64,000 nt of DNA from Pseudomonas protegens CHA0. GTDB lineage: Bacteria; Pseudomonadota; Gammaproteobacteria; Pseudomonadales; Pseudomonadaceae. A model generated the notes under the pieces. That model worked only from the letters and a program-made list of their open reading frames with translations. It was not told the DNA's origin and did not search any database. The position numbers and the translations under genes are program-made. The stretch covers positions 3,721,001 to 3,785,000 of the forward strand of contig NC_021237.1 in the NCBI RefSeq assembly GCF_000397205.1, in the 5' to 3' direction. Below, piece after piece: positions 51,756 through 59,595 of the stretch; the first letter of the stretch is position 1; the number at the start of each line of letters is the position of its first letter.

Positions 51756-52787
51756 TCAGGGCATCATGTCCAGCGGCAGCTGCTTGTCCTTGCTGCGCGC
51801 TTCATACCAGCTCTGCACCACATCCGGCAGGCTGTGCTTCCACTCAGGCTCGGTGGTGTAGTAACGCACCCGCACTTCATCCTTGGGCCCTGCCACCACC
51901 AACAGCGCGACCCACAACTGGCCCTGGGTACCGCGCACGAAAATCGCCGCATTGGTGGTGGCCAGGCCCGGCAGCCACATATCGGTGACCTCGGCGCCCT
52001 TGAGTTCGGCCGAGGTATCCGCGGAGAACGACGAGCCACTGTCGAGCAGGGTCTGATAGTCCTTCTTCAGCAGTTTCCGGGCGCGCCGGTCTTCTTCCTC
52101 GGTGCGCACCAGCGCCGTGGACAGCAGGTCGTAATGGCTCTCCAGGGCTTGCTTGGAAGCCACATAGAGCCCGTCGTAATACACCCCTGAACCGGCGCCG
52201 CAGGCAAAGGAGTCGCCCTCCTGGCTCACCTGCAACAGGCCGTTGCGCTGCGTGAAGCGCAGGTTGCAGCCCTCGACGCTGTAGCTGGCCTCACCGCCCT
52301 TGATCTGCGCCTTGCCCGCGAGCGAACCGGAGTTGGCGCCGCCCATGGCCGACAGATCGAAGCTCAGGCGATTCTCGCCAGTGCGCCGGATCACCAGATC
52401 ACCGGTGTAGAACGGGCTGACCGAGACCCGCTGCCAGGTTCCCTGCCACTCGAACGGCACATTCACATAACGCAACGCGACCAGGCGGCTCAGGTATTTG
52501 CTGCGCAGGCAACCCAGGTCGGCTGCGCACTGATCCCGCTCCTTGAGCCATTCACGCTGGTCCAGGCGCAGCGCCTTGGGGTCCTTGGCCTTGGCCAGGG
52601 TCGCCTTCCAGGCCTTGCCCAGCTGGCTGTCCAGCGAGGCGGTATAGGGGTCGGCACACAGGGCCTTTTCACTGCTGCTGGCGGCCTTGGCGCAGTCGAA
52701 ACTGCTGGCCTGCACGCCCTGGGAACAGGCCAGGACCGCGAACAGCAAGCCAGTGGCTCGCAAGGGACGAACAAGGGGAGCGAACAT
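51756..52787 (-). CDS. Exported protein with LprI-like (DUF1311) N-terminal domain
   Basis: A 343-residue periplasmic protein with a signal peptide (PLRATGLLFAVLACSQGVQA). The mature N-terminus, SSFDCAKAASSSEKALCADPYTASLDSQLGKAWKATLAKAKDPKALRLDQREWLKERDQCAADLGCLRSKYLSRLVAL, is a LprI/DUF1311 domain with its Cys pattern; LprI is a lysozyme inhibitor in mycobacteria. The rest (about residues 110-343) is not recognised. The ATG at 52787 begins at the signal peptide; the upstream extension is out of keeping. A role against lysozyme is possible but not shown. Confidence 0.85.
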   Translation of the reverse strand: MFAPLVRPLRATGLLFAVLACSQGVQASSFDCAKAASSSEKALCADPYTASLDSQLGKAWKATLAKAKDPKALRLDQREWLKERDQCAADLGCLRSKYLSRLVALRYVNVPFEWQGTWQRVSVSPFYTGDLVIRRTGENRLSFDLSAMGGANSGSLAGKAQIKGGEASYSVEGCNLRFTQRNGLLQVSQEGDSFACGAGSGVYYDGLYVASKQALESHYDLLSTALVRTEEEDRRARKLLKKDYQTLLDSGSSFSADTSAELKGAEVTDMWLPGLATTNAAIFVRGTQGQLWVALLVVAGPKDEVRVRYYTTEPEWKHSLPDVVQSWYEARSKDKQLPLDMMP

Positions 52788-52972
52788 GGGTCGATTCCAT
52801 TCTGAAAAGGCGGCGCAAGAATAACTGCAGTGGAGTGTTTTCAGCGACATCCCGACGAAAAAAGCCCCCGGGCAACCCCCTCTGAAGCCTGGCACGGAGC
52901 CGGCAGCTTTTATCGCGACAGGCGGCAACCAGTCGTACTAAGCTCTGCGTTTTCAAACTCCAAGGGCACTGC

Positions 52973-53716
52973 ATGAAATGGATGCTGCAGGCACTGTTGC
53001 CGCTATTGAGCCTTGCGGCCCACGCTGGCGAGTTGCGCATGCTGACCGACAACCACCCGCCGCTGCACTTCCAGCAGGGCGAGCGGATGGTGGGGTTTGG
53101 TGTCGATGTGGTACAGGCCCTGGCGCAGCGCAGCGGCGACACGGTGAACGTGCAACTGCGGCCGATGCTGCGGGCCCTGCGCGATGCCGGAAGCGATGAC
53201 GACACGGCGGTGTTCACCATACTGCGCACCGCCGAGCGCGAGTCGCGCTACCAGTGGGTAGGCCCGTTGATGCGCACCGAAACCGCCCTCTATACCCGCA
53301 ATGGCGACAGCACGCCGGTCACCGACCTGCACCAGACCCGGGGCCAGATTGCCGTGCCGCGCAAATGGCTGGTCTACAGCTACCTCAAGCAGCAGGGGCT
53401 GGACAACCTGTGGGGTGTCGACAGCCCGGAAATCATGATGCGCCTGCTGCAGGTCGGCCGCGTGCAATACGTGGTGGCCGACACCATGAGCGTGGGCACC
53501 TTCGCCGCCGAAGAGGGCTTGGCCCTCGACCAGTTGCGCTACCAGATGCCACTGATGCACCAGGACGCCTACATCGCCTTTTCGCCCAAGGTCGATGCGG
53601 CCCAGGTGGCCCGCTGGCAGCAGGCCCTGGACGGCATGAAGCGCGATGGCAGCCTGCAGCAGCTCAAGCAACGCTGGCATATCGACCAGGCCCGATACCG
53701 CTCGACAAAGGATTGA
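52973..53716 (+). CDS. Periplasmic amino-acid-type substrate-binding protein (SBP_bac_3)
   Basis: A 247-residue protein with a short signal peptide (LLPLLSLAAHAGE). It has the polar amino-acid binding fold: LRMLTDNHPPLHFQQGERMVGFGVDVVQALAQRSGDTVNVQLRPMLRALRDA, and PLMHQDAYIAFSPKVDAAQVARWQQALDGMKRDGSLQQLKQRW at the C-terminus. It has no adjacent permease or ATPase. Such orphan proteins in Pseudomonas often feed other transporters or serve as sensors. The stop TGA (53714-53716) is followed in the same frame by a further 109 coding-like codons described separately. Confidence 0.88.
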   Translation: MKWMLQALLPLLSLAAHAGELRMLTDNHPPLHFQQGERMVGFGVDVVQALAQRSGDTVNVQLRPMLRALRDAGSDDDTAVFTILRTAERESRYQWVGPLMRTETALYTRNGDSTPVTDLHQTRGQIAVPRKWLVYSYLKQQGLDNLWGVDSPEIMMRLLQVGRVQYVVADTMSVGTFAAEEGLALDQLRYQMPLMHQDAYIAFSPKVDAAQVARWQQALDGMKRDGSLQQLKQRWHIDQARYRSTKD

Positions 53717-54046
53717 ATCGCCAAGGATGCCAAGACCCTGGAGGCCAGCTGGATCACCGAAAAACAGCACGACCTGGACAGCCTGCAGACCACCCCGGGT
53801 TCCAACGCCACCAGGCGCCTGCGCAACCTGGCGCTACCCGCCGAGCAACAGGCCGAAGTTCTTGCGCTGCTCGACTGCGACCTCAGTGACCAGTTCTACA
53901 CCTTGCTGCTGGGCCTGGACGGCGCGGCCAGAGTTGGCGGCCTGCAGCATGATTTCGTCCTGTACAACGAAGCCGGCCAGGCCCTCACCGGCAGCGGCGA
54001 ACTGAAGGCCGAAGCCTACGCCCAGCTGCATGAACCGCCGGCCTGA
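53717..54046 (+). pseudogene. In-frame coding-like stretch without a standard start codon
   Basis: After the TGA of the binding-protein gene, the same frame stays open for 109 codons until TGA at 54044-54046. Codon choice is strongly GC3-biased, as in real genes here. The reading includes TRRLRNLALPAEQQAEVLALL and YTLLLGLDGAARVGGLQHDF. No ATG or GTG occurs in frame; the first codon is ATC, preceded by AAAGGA. It could be the 3' remnant of a lost gene, a gene using ATC, or a readthrough extension. I do not recognise the product. Confidence 0.5.
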
Positions 54047-54213
54047 GCCGCCTCAGGCTTTACCTCGCCGACCTCAAGGCCCCCTGCCGAGCCTTACCCC
54101 TACCCGCTCCATCTTGCCCATCTCATTGACGGCTATCATGAAGCAGGCTTTTGCCTGATCCCTCGATAGGGCAAGCGGGCAAATCCAAGCCTCACCTCAT
54201 CCGGGGAAACAAC

Positions 54214-54765
54214 ATGAGCCAATACGTTGCGACCAAACAGGAAGTCAAAGACCGCGGTGCGCCACCGGACAGCTTTTTGGACCAATTGGTTGTATGGGGC
54301 AAAAATGCCGACCCAGCCATTTTTGCGCCCAACGAGCGAAACGATATCTACTCGAAGAGTTACGCGGCGCTAGGCCCCTGGACAAGCCCCTTGCATCGCA
54401 AGGCGGTAATGCTGGAAGTCTTGAGGGTACTGGCTGGGTTTGAGAGTTCCTGGAACTGGAATGAAGGGATCGACACGACCAATGAAGAGTCCGCTACGCC
54501 TTGTACAGAAGAAGCAGGAATACTTCAGTGTTCAGGAAACTCGATGCACTTCGATCCGAGTCTAAGAGACCTTCTGCTGTCAGTCGCAGGTGACGATAGT
54601 TGCCGAACCTTCATCACCACCAGCAAGACAAACCACAGCTTTGCCATTGAATATTGCGCACGGCTATTGAGATTCACCACTGAACACCATGGCCCCGTCC
54701 GCGATAACAAGATCAATCGGTTTTTAAGCCGAGAGGCTGTTGCAGAGTTTCTGACCTTGCTCTAA
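54214..54765 (+). CDS. Putative muramidase/lytic transglycosylase-like protein
   Basis: A 183-residue protein without a signal peptide. The segment LAGFESSWNWNEGIDTTNEESATPCTEEAGILQCSGNSM resembles the catalytic core of goose-lysozyme/SLT enzymes: a catalytic Glu in an ESSW context, then an (A)G-I-L-Q element. Family assignment is tentative. Codon use and base composition are clearly less GC-rich than in the flanks, as for the next two genes. With a DUF2272 gene and a lipoprotein beside it, an interbacterial cell-wall effector is a possible role. The ATG at 54214 follows GGGGAAA. Confidence 0.65.
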   Translation: MSQYVATKQEVKDRGAPPDSFLDQLVVWGKNADPAIFAPNERNDIYSKSYAALGPWTSPLHRKAVMLEVLRVLAGFESSWNWNEGIDTTNEESATPCTEEAGILQCSGNSMHFDPSLRDLLLSVAGDDSCRTFITTSKTNHSFAIEYCARLLRFTTEHHGPVRDNKINRFLSREAVAEFLTLL

Positions 54766-54780
54766 CGCCCAGCTCGCTCA

Positions 54781-54817
54781 CAGAGACTGAGGCTTGCCAG
54801 GCAGACTTCAGTCTCTG
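54781..54817. terminator. Hairpin between convergent island genes
   Basis: CAGAGACTGA (54781-54790) pairs perfectly with TCAGTCTCTG (54808-54817). It lies between the convergent muramidase-like and DUF2272 genes and overlaps the latter's stop codon. It probably ends both transcripts. Confidence 0.55.
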
Positions 54818-55461
54818 AACTTCAACGTCACGAACCAGTAGTAATGCCGATCGCTCAGGTAGCCATCCGGCGATAACTCCAGTGTCTTGAGCGTTACGCT
54901 GTCTTCCACATTTGCTCCGATTACATCAACCTCGCCAGGTCTGACCGCCACCACTATGTCGGCATGACTGTTATATCTATCATTCAGATCGAAACGGCTT
55001 CTGGCCGTTTTCCATTTTTGCTCGACGGAAGACAGATCCCCTTCATCAAAACGCGCGTAGGCGATCAAATCCCCCGCTTTCGGCTGTCCCCCCGGGGCAT
55101 CCACCGGCACGCCCCAGAACAGGTCCGGCTGTTGTTGTTTCCCGGCCCGAATGAAACGCCTCAGGTAAGTGTGGTGAGCCACGATAAAAGGCCATTGCTG
55201 GTGGTTGAATCCGGCCTTGCGCATGAGCGCGGTGATGCCCACTGCGGACCAGGCCCACTTATCCTCGGCAATGTTCCTGCGAGAGGGAGCCTCCTTTCCC
55301 ATTTCGGCGCAGTACTGCTCAATCACATAATCTGCCCACAGGTCTTCATCATCGACATGGGCAATTTGTCGTTCACCGGTAATACGATTGAAACGTGAAT
55401 ATCCCCAAGTTGCCCATTCTTCATAGGCGGCATTGACGATGTCCTGGCGAGTGACAGACAT
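54808..55461 (-). CDS. DUF2272 domain protein (CHAP/NlpC-like)
   Basis: A 217-residue protein without a signal peptide. It matches DUF2272: VNAAYEEWATWGYSRFN, KWAWSAVGITALMRKAGFNHQQWPFIVAHHTYLRRFIRAGKQ, then PKAGDLIAYARFDEGDL and NSHADIVVAVRPGEVDVIGANVEDSVTLKTLEL. The layout recalls CHAP/NlpC-like peptidoglycan amidases, but the usual catalytic Cys is not obvious: the W-S-A-V-G-I stretch has Ser/Ala where Cys would be. The composition is lower in GC than the flanks. It is convergent with the muramidase-like gene and sits in the same island. Confidence 0.8.
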   Translation of the reverse strand: MSVTRQDIVNAAYEEWATWGYSRFNRITGERQIAHVDDEDLWADYVIEQYCAEMGKEAPSRRNIAEDKWAWSAVGITALMRKAGFNHQQWPFIVAHHTYLRRFIRAGKQQQPDLFWGVPVDAPGGQPKAGDLIAYARFDEGDLSSVEQKWKTARSRFDLNDRYNSHADIVVAVRPGEVDVIGANVEDSVTLKTLELSPDGYLSDRHYYWFVTLKFRD

Positions 55462-55667
55462 GGCAACTTCCTTGCTGATCGAGATTGGAAAGACTGCGTA
55501 GGTTCAATTCTGCTTCCCGCTCAAGTCTAGACATCTTTCATTGGTTGATTGGCGGGCAAAGCCATTTTTACAGTTGATCAGCAGCCGTTTGCCATCTTGT
55601 ACTAACGCAGACCTGAACTACGCTCACGCCTCAACCCTAATGGCAAAACGCGACTTAGAGAGAGCGT

Positions 55668-56453
55668 ATGAAATATCTATGTCTGCCGATCATTTTGCTT
55701 AGCGGCTGCGCCTACGGTCCTATGCAGGCTCAATGGCCAACCCCGCCCAATAAGCTAGCCCTTCCCTTTACACCAGTACCGACCAAGCTTGCCGAAATAT
55801 CCAGCGTGAACTCGGAACTGACCAAGCTCATCGATAGTGCGGTAAAAGAAGGAACAAATGCTGACAAGCGTGACTGGAGTAGCGGCGACATGACCAGTGC
55901 CGGAGCCCTGCTGGCTGGAGCAGGCGGCCTGGCGGGCAAAACGGCCATGACCAATTATGGCGCGGGCCTAGCCGTACTCGGGCTGGGCTCATCGACCCGC
56001 TATCAATTCTCCCGACAGGAAGCCGCCTATGCCGAGGCCGTGAAGTCTTTTGCCTGCATCAAAAACGTCCTCAACAGCTTGTCGGATAAACAGCAGAACT
56101 GGGCCATCGTCGAAGCGCCAGCCAAGCAGAAGGCCAGTGCAGCAACTGCAGCCACCGACGCCATTCACTACATAGAACTCAGCCGGCAGCACCTCATTGC
56201 AACGTTGGGCAGCATTGCCTCAGTGCCTTTGACCCAGGAACAGATACTCGGGTGGGCCAGCCGCAAAGCGACCGCAATGGACGATCAACAGAAACTCTCA
56301 TTCGCCCCGACCCCCAATGGCAAAGCCTTTATGAGCAGCCAGGCAACCGAAGACATTTCCTCAACAGAGCAAGTGCAGGCGGTACAGGTGCTGACTAGTT
56401 TCAAGGTTGATCTTGAAGGGTGCTACAACCAACTGATCCACTCTGGCGCCTAA
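55668..56453 (+). CDS. Orphan lipoprotein in low-GC island
   Basis: A 261-residue protein with a lipobox (PIILLSGC, Cys14). I recognise no family. A Gly/Ala-rich hydrophobic stretch lies in the middle (SAGALLAGAGGLAGKTAMTNYGAGLAVLGLGSS, about residues 75-107), followed by helical, Gln/Ala-rich sequence. One Cys pair (FACIKN and EGCYNQ) may be linked. It is divergent from the DUF2272 gene across 206 bases. As a periplasmic lipoprotein beside two cell-wall-enzyme-like genes it could be an immunity or anchoring protein; this is speculative. Confidence 0.72.
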   Translation: MKYLCLPIILLSGCAYGPMQAQWPTPPNKLALPFTPVPTKLAEISSVNSELTKLIDSAVKEGTNADKRDWSSGDMTSAGALLAGAGGLAGKTAMTNYGAGLAVLGLGSSTRYQFSRQEAAYAEAVKSFACIKNVLNSLSDKQQNWAIVEAPAKQKASAATAATDAIHYIELSRQHLIATLGSIASVPLTQEQILGWASRKATAMDDQQKLSFAPTPNGKAFMSSQATEDISSTEQVQAVQVLTSFKVDLEGCYNQLIHSGA

Positions 56454-56577
56454 GGCGCCTGACAGGCTCGACGGTCACCAGCAGATGACTCGAACAGAGG
56501 CTATCACTGAAGCGATGAGCTTGAGTTTTGATTATCATGTGCGCCGCCGGCCTTTAACCATCCCCTTCGGAGCCACG

Positions 56578-57390
56578 ATGCCCACCCCCAAGGACCTTGC
56601 CAGTGACAGCGGCGCACCGATGATTCCCGAACAGCGCCGCGAGCAGATCCTGCGCCAGTTGCGCAAGCACCAGGTGCTCAGCGTGCATCAGTTGATGGAG
56701 ATGTTCGACTGCTCGCACATGACCGTGCGCCGGGATATCGCCCTGCTGGAGCAGGAAGGCCGCGCCCACTCGGTAACCGGCGGGGTGCGCATCGCCAGCC
56801 AGTTGCACAGCGAGCCCAGCCATCAGTCCAAGGCCGTGGTGGAGCTGCCGCAGAAGCAGGCCATGGCCAAGCTGGCGGCGAGCCTGCTGCACGCGGACAT
56901 GACCGTGTACCTGGACGCCGGCACCAGCACCCTGGAAATCGTGCCCTACATCAAGGCGCTGTCGGGGATGACCGTGGTGACCAACGATTTCGGCGTGGCC
57001 CAGGCCCTGATGGACGCGCCCCAGGTGACGGTGATCCATACCGGCGGGCAATTGGACCACTCCAACCACTCCTGTGTCGGCGGGCTGGCGGTGGCCACCC
57101 TGCGCCAGGTGGTGACCGACGTGGCCTTTATCTCCACCAGTTCCTGGGACCTGCGCCGGGGCATCACCACGCCATCGGCGCTGAAGGTCGAGGTCAAGCA
57201 GGTGGCGATGCAGTCGGCGACCCAGGTGGTGCTGGTGGCCAGCAGCTCCAAGTACGGCACCTTCAGCATGTACAAGATCGCCGGGCTGGAACAGTTCGAC
57301 ATCATCATCAGCGACGCCGCACTGGCCCCTGCGGCGGCGGACGGGATCCGCAAGCACGGTGTGGAACTGCTGCTGCCGGCACAATCCTGA
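56578..57390 (+). CDS. DeoR family transcriptional regulator
   Basis: A 270-residue regulator. The N-terminal HTH is IPEQRREQILRQLRKHQVLSVHQLMEMFDCSHMTVRRDIALLEQEGRAHSVTGGVRI. The sugar-phosphate-binding sensor domain follows, with TVYLDAGTSTLEIVPYIKAL, VTNDFGVAQALMD and DVAFISTSSWDLRRGITTPSALKVEVKQVAM. It probably controls the tetronate/threonate cluster that begins beyond 58.8 kb, sensing a phosphorylated intermediate; this is inferred from position and family. The ATG at 57578-equivalent start, 56578, has GGAG six bases upstream. An in-frame ATG at 56620 is an alternative. Confidence 0.9.
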   Translation: MPTPKDLASDSGAPMIPEQRREQILRQLRKHQVLSVHQLMEMFDCSHMTVRRDIALLEQEGRAHSVTGGVRIASQLHSEPSHQSKAVVELPQKQAMAKLAASLLHADMTVYLDAGTSTLEIVPYIKALSGMTVVTNDFGVAQALMDAPQVTVIHTGGQLDHSNHSCVGGLAVATLRQVVTDVAFISTSSWDLRRGITTPSALKVEVKQVAMQSATQVVLVASSSKYGTFSMYKIAGLEQFDIIISDAALAPAAADGIRKHGVELLLPAQS

Positions 57391-57453
57391 GCCAGCGATA
57401 GCCCCGGCCCACAGCAGCCCGTGGCGCAGGACTTGCTCCCGGGCGACGAAGAG

Positions 57454-57480
57454 ACCGCAGTAGCCACTAGCGGTTTTTTT
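57454..57480 (+). terminator. Rho-independent terminator after the DeoR gene
   Basis: ACCGCAGT (57454-57461) pairs with ACTAGCGGT (57466-57474; one bulged A) around a short loop and is followed by a run of T to 57480. It overlaps the 3' end of the convergent hydrolase gene. Confidence 0.7.
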
Positions 57481-58534
57481 CAGTCTCGGCCATGAACTGC
57501 CCCAGCTCGCGGGCGTAGAACCGGGCCATGCCGGTGGTGCCGTGGCCACGGGTTTCGGCGCTGGCGGGAATCAGCAGCAGGCGGGCATTTTTCACCTGTT
57601 TGAGCGCCGCTTGCAGGGTGCCGGTTTCCGGCGGGTTGCGCTCGTCGTCCGCGGCGTTGATCACCAGCACCGGCGCCTGGATCCTGCCCAGCCCCGGCAT
57701 GGCGTTGTAGTCCGCCGAGGACTGCCACTGGTAGATGAAGTCATTGGCATCGGCGCCCTGGCTGGCCTTGAGGCGCTCCTGCACCAGCTGGTCAGCCTGG
57801 GCCCGGGTCGGCGCCAGGGCCTGATAGGCCAGGGTGCCGCCGCTGGTGCCGGTGGCGAACAGCGCGTTGGCCAGGCGCAGCGACGGCGGCTGTTGCCGGT
57901 AGTTGCCCTGCTCCCAGGCCGGGTCCTGCTTGATCGACTCCACCAGCAGGCGGCGCATCATCCAGTTGCGCGAAGACATTTCCCCCGGCTGGGAGGCCAT
58001 GGGCACCAGGGCGTCCATCATCTGCGGCCACTTCTGGCCCCAGATCCAGGCCTGCATGCCGCCCATGGAATTGCCGATGATCAGCCGCAGGTGCTTGACC
58101 CCCAGCCCTTCGGTCAGCAGCCGGTACTGGGCCTGGACCATGTCCTCGTAGTTGTACTGGGGGAACCGCGCCCGCAGGCCGTCCGAAGGCTTGCTCGACT
58201 GGCCGACGCCGATGCCGTCGGTGGCGATGATGTAGTACTTGCTGGCATCCAGGGGTTGCCCGGGGCCGAACAGTTCACCGCCAAAATCCTTGCTCAACAG
58301 GTCGCTGGCCGGCCGATAGGTGCCATGCAGATAGAGGATCGCCGGGTGCTTGGGGTCCCCCAGGGTGATGTAGTGCAGCTTCAGGTTGGCCAGCTGCTCA
58401 CCGTTGTGGAAGGTGAATTGCGGGGCCACCCAATCGCCCTCGGTGGCCGGCGGCAAGCTCGCGGCCGCGGCCAGGGACATACCGCCCAGGGACAAAATCA
58501 GGCCGAACGCGGCCCGGCAGGCAAAACGCTGCAT
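57467..58534 (-). CDS. Exported alpha/beta hydrolase, homoserine acetyltransferase-like
   Basis: A 355-residue alpha/beta hydrolase with a signal peptide (AAFGLILSLGGMSLAAAA), so periplasmic. It has the MetX-like layout FTFHNGEQLANLKLHYITLGDPKHPAILYLHGTYRPASDL, the nucleophile elbow GNSMGGMQAW (Ser), the acid in NAADDERNPPE and the His in ETRGHGTTGM. The export signal argues against methionine synthesis and for ester or lactone hydrolysis outside the cytoplasm. It lies between the DeoR regulator and the tetronate cluster. The ATG at 58534 follows CAGGAG. Confidence 0.88.
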   Translation of the reverse strand: MQRFACRAAFGLILSLGGMSLAAAASLPPATEGDWVAPQFTFHNGEQLANLKLHYITLGDPKHPAILYLHGTYRPASDLLSKDFGGELFGPGQPLDASKYYIIATDGIGVGQSSKPSDGLRARFPQYNYEDMVQAQYRLLTEGLGVKHLRLIIGNSMGGMQAWIWGQKWPQMMDALVPMASQPGEMSSRNWMMRRLLVESIKQDPAWEQGNYRQQPPSLRLANALFATGTSGGTLAYQALAPTRAQADQLVQERLKASQGADANDFIYQWQSSADYNAMPGLGRIQAPVLVINAADDERNPPETGTLQAALKQVKNARLLLIPASAETRGHGTTGMARFYARELGQFMAETEKNR

Positions 58535-58596
58535 GGGAAAACTCCTGTGTTTATCGCTACGTATCATCGCGAGCCGTTCGCGGCCTTCGCATCATC

Positions 58597-58698
58597 TGTA
58601 GCCGCTGCCGCAGGCTGCGCAAGGCACCGCAGGGGCCTCGACGGCCGGGGAATCGCTGGGAGCCTGCGGCTCGTTCGCAGCCTGCGGCAGCGGCTACA
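58597..58698. repeat. Inverted repeat of a second REP class (TGTAGCCGCTGCCGCAGG)
   Basis: Two perfect 23-base arms (58597-58619 and 58676-58698) flank 56 bases between the hydrolase and otnI. The core differs from the GTAGGAGC class. A decayed relative lies at 184-321. Confidence 0.8.
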
Positions 58699-58791
58699 TA
58701 AAGCGATGCGCGAAGGCCCCCAGGGCCTTGCGCGACGCTCCCCAGATACCTTTTGCTTCGCAACCTGCAGTGGCGGCTACACCGCCGAGCC

Positions 58792-59574
58792 TTAGCGCGC
58801 CTGCCAGTCCCGCAGCCACTGCAGGCCGGCGGAGGTGTTGCCGCGCGGGCGGTATTCACAACCGACCCAGCCGTCGTAGCCAAGGTCGTCCATCAGCTGG
58901 AACAGGTAGGGATAGTTCAGTTCCCCCAGGTCCGGCTCGTGACGATCCGGTACCCCGGCGATCTGGATGTGGCCGATCCCGGCCAGGTCGCGGCGCAGTT
59001 TCACCGCCAGGTCGCCTTCGACGATCTGGCAGTGATAGCAGTCGAACTGCACCTTGAGGTTGGCCGCGCCGACTTCCTTGCAGATGGCCTGGGCCTGGTC
59101 CTGGCGGTTGAGGAAGAACCCCGGCATGTCCCGGGTGTTGATCGGCTCCAGCAGCACCGTGACCCCGACCTTGGCCGCCTGGGCCGTGGCGTGGGCCAGG
59201 TTCTCCAGGTAGACGCCGTGGTGCCGCGGGCGATCGTTCTCGGACGGCAGCAGGCCGGCCATCACGTGGACCCGCGAGTTGCCCAGCACCGCGGCGTATT
59301 CCAGGGCCTTGTCGAAACCCTGGCGGAATTCCTGCTCGCGCCCGGGCAGGGAAACGATGCCCCGCTCCCCCGCCGCCCAGTCGCCGGGCGGAGCGTTGAA
59401 CAAGGCCTGTTGCAGGCCGTGGTCGTCCAGGCGCTGTTTCAGCTCCTGGGGGCTGTAGTCGTAGGGAAACAGATACTCCACGGCCGTGAAGCCGTCGGCC
59501 GCCGCGGCAGCGAAACGTTCGAGAAAGTCATGTTCCGGGTAGAGCATGCTGAGGTTGGCAGCAAAACGAGGCAT
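58792..59574 (-). CDS. otnI: 2-oxo-tetronate isomerase, hydroxypyruvate isomerase family
   Basis: A 260-residue TIM-barrel isomerase: [40 protein letters not shown] at the start, and [34 protein letters not shown] and [23 protein letters not shown] for metal binding (Glu, Asp, Gln/His, Glu). In the characterised four-carbon acid-sugar pathway OtnI converts 2-oxo-tetronate to 3-oxo-tetronate. It is the last gene of the cluster ltnD-otnK-otnC-permease-otnI, starting 21 bases beyond the permease end, and has a CAGGAG site. Confidence 0.92.
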   Translation of the reverse strand: MPRFAANLSMLYPEHDFLERFAAAAADGFTAVEYLFPYDYSPQELKQRLDDHGLQQALFNAPPGDWAAGERGIVSLPGREQEFRQGFDKALEYAAVLGNSRVHVMAGLLPSENDRPRHHGVYLENLAHATAQAAKVGVTVLLEPINTRDMPGFFLNRQDQAQAICKEVGAANLKVQFDCYHCQIVEGDLAVKLRRDLAGIGHIQIAGVPDRHEPDLGELNYPYLFQLMDDLGYDGWVGCEYRPRGNTSAGLQWLRDWQAR

Positions 59575-59595
59575 GGAAACTCCTGGGACAAAGGG

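Noticed and set aside
53646..54005. 119-codon ORF overlapping the end of the binding-protein gene
   Set aside because: It is in a frame with Arg/Pro/Ala-rich shadow composition. The frame in phase with 53717 has the real codon bias.
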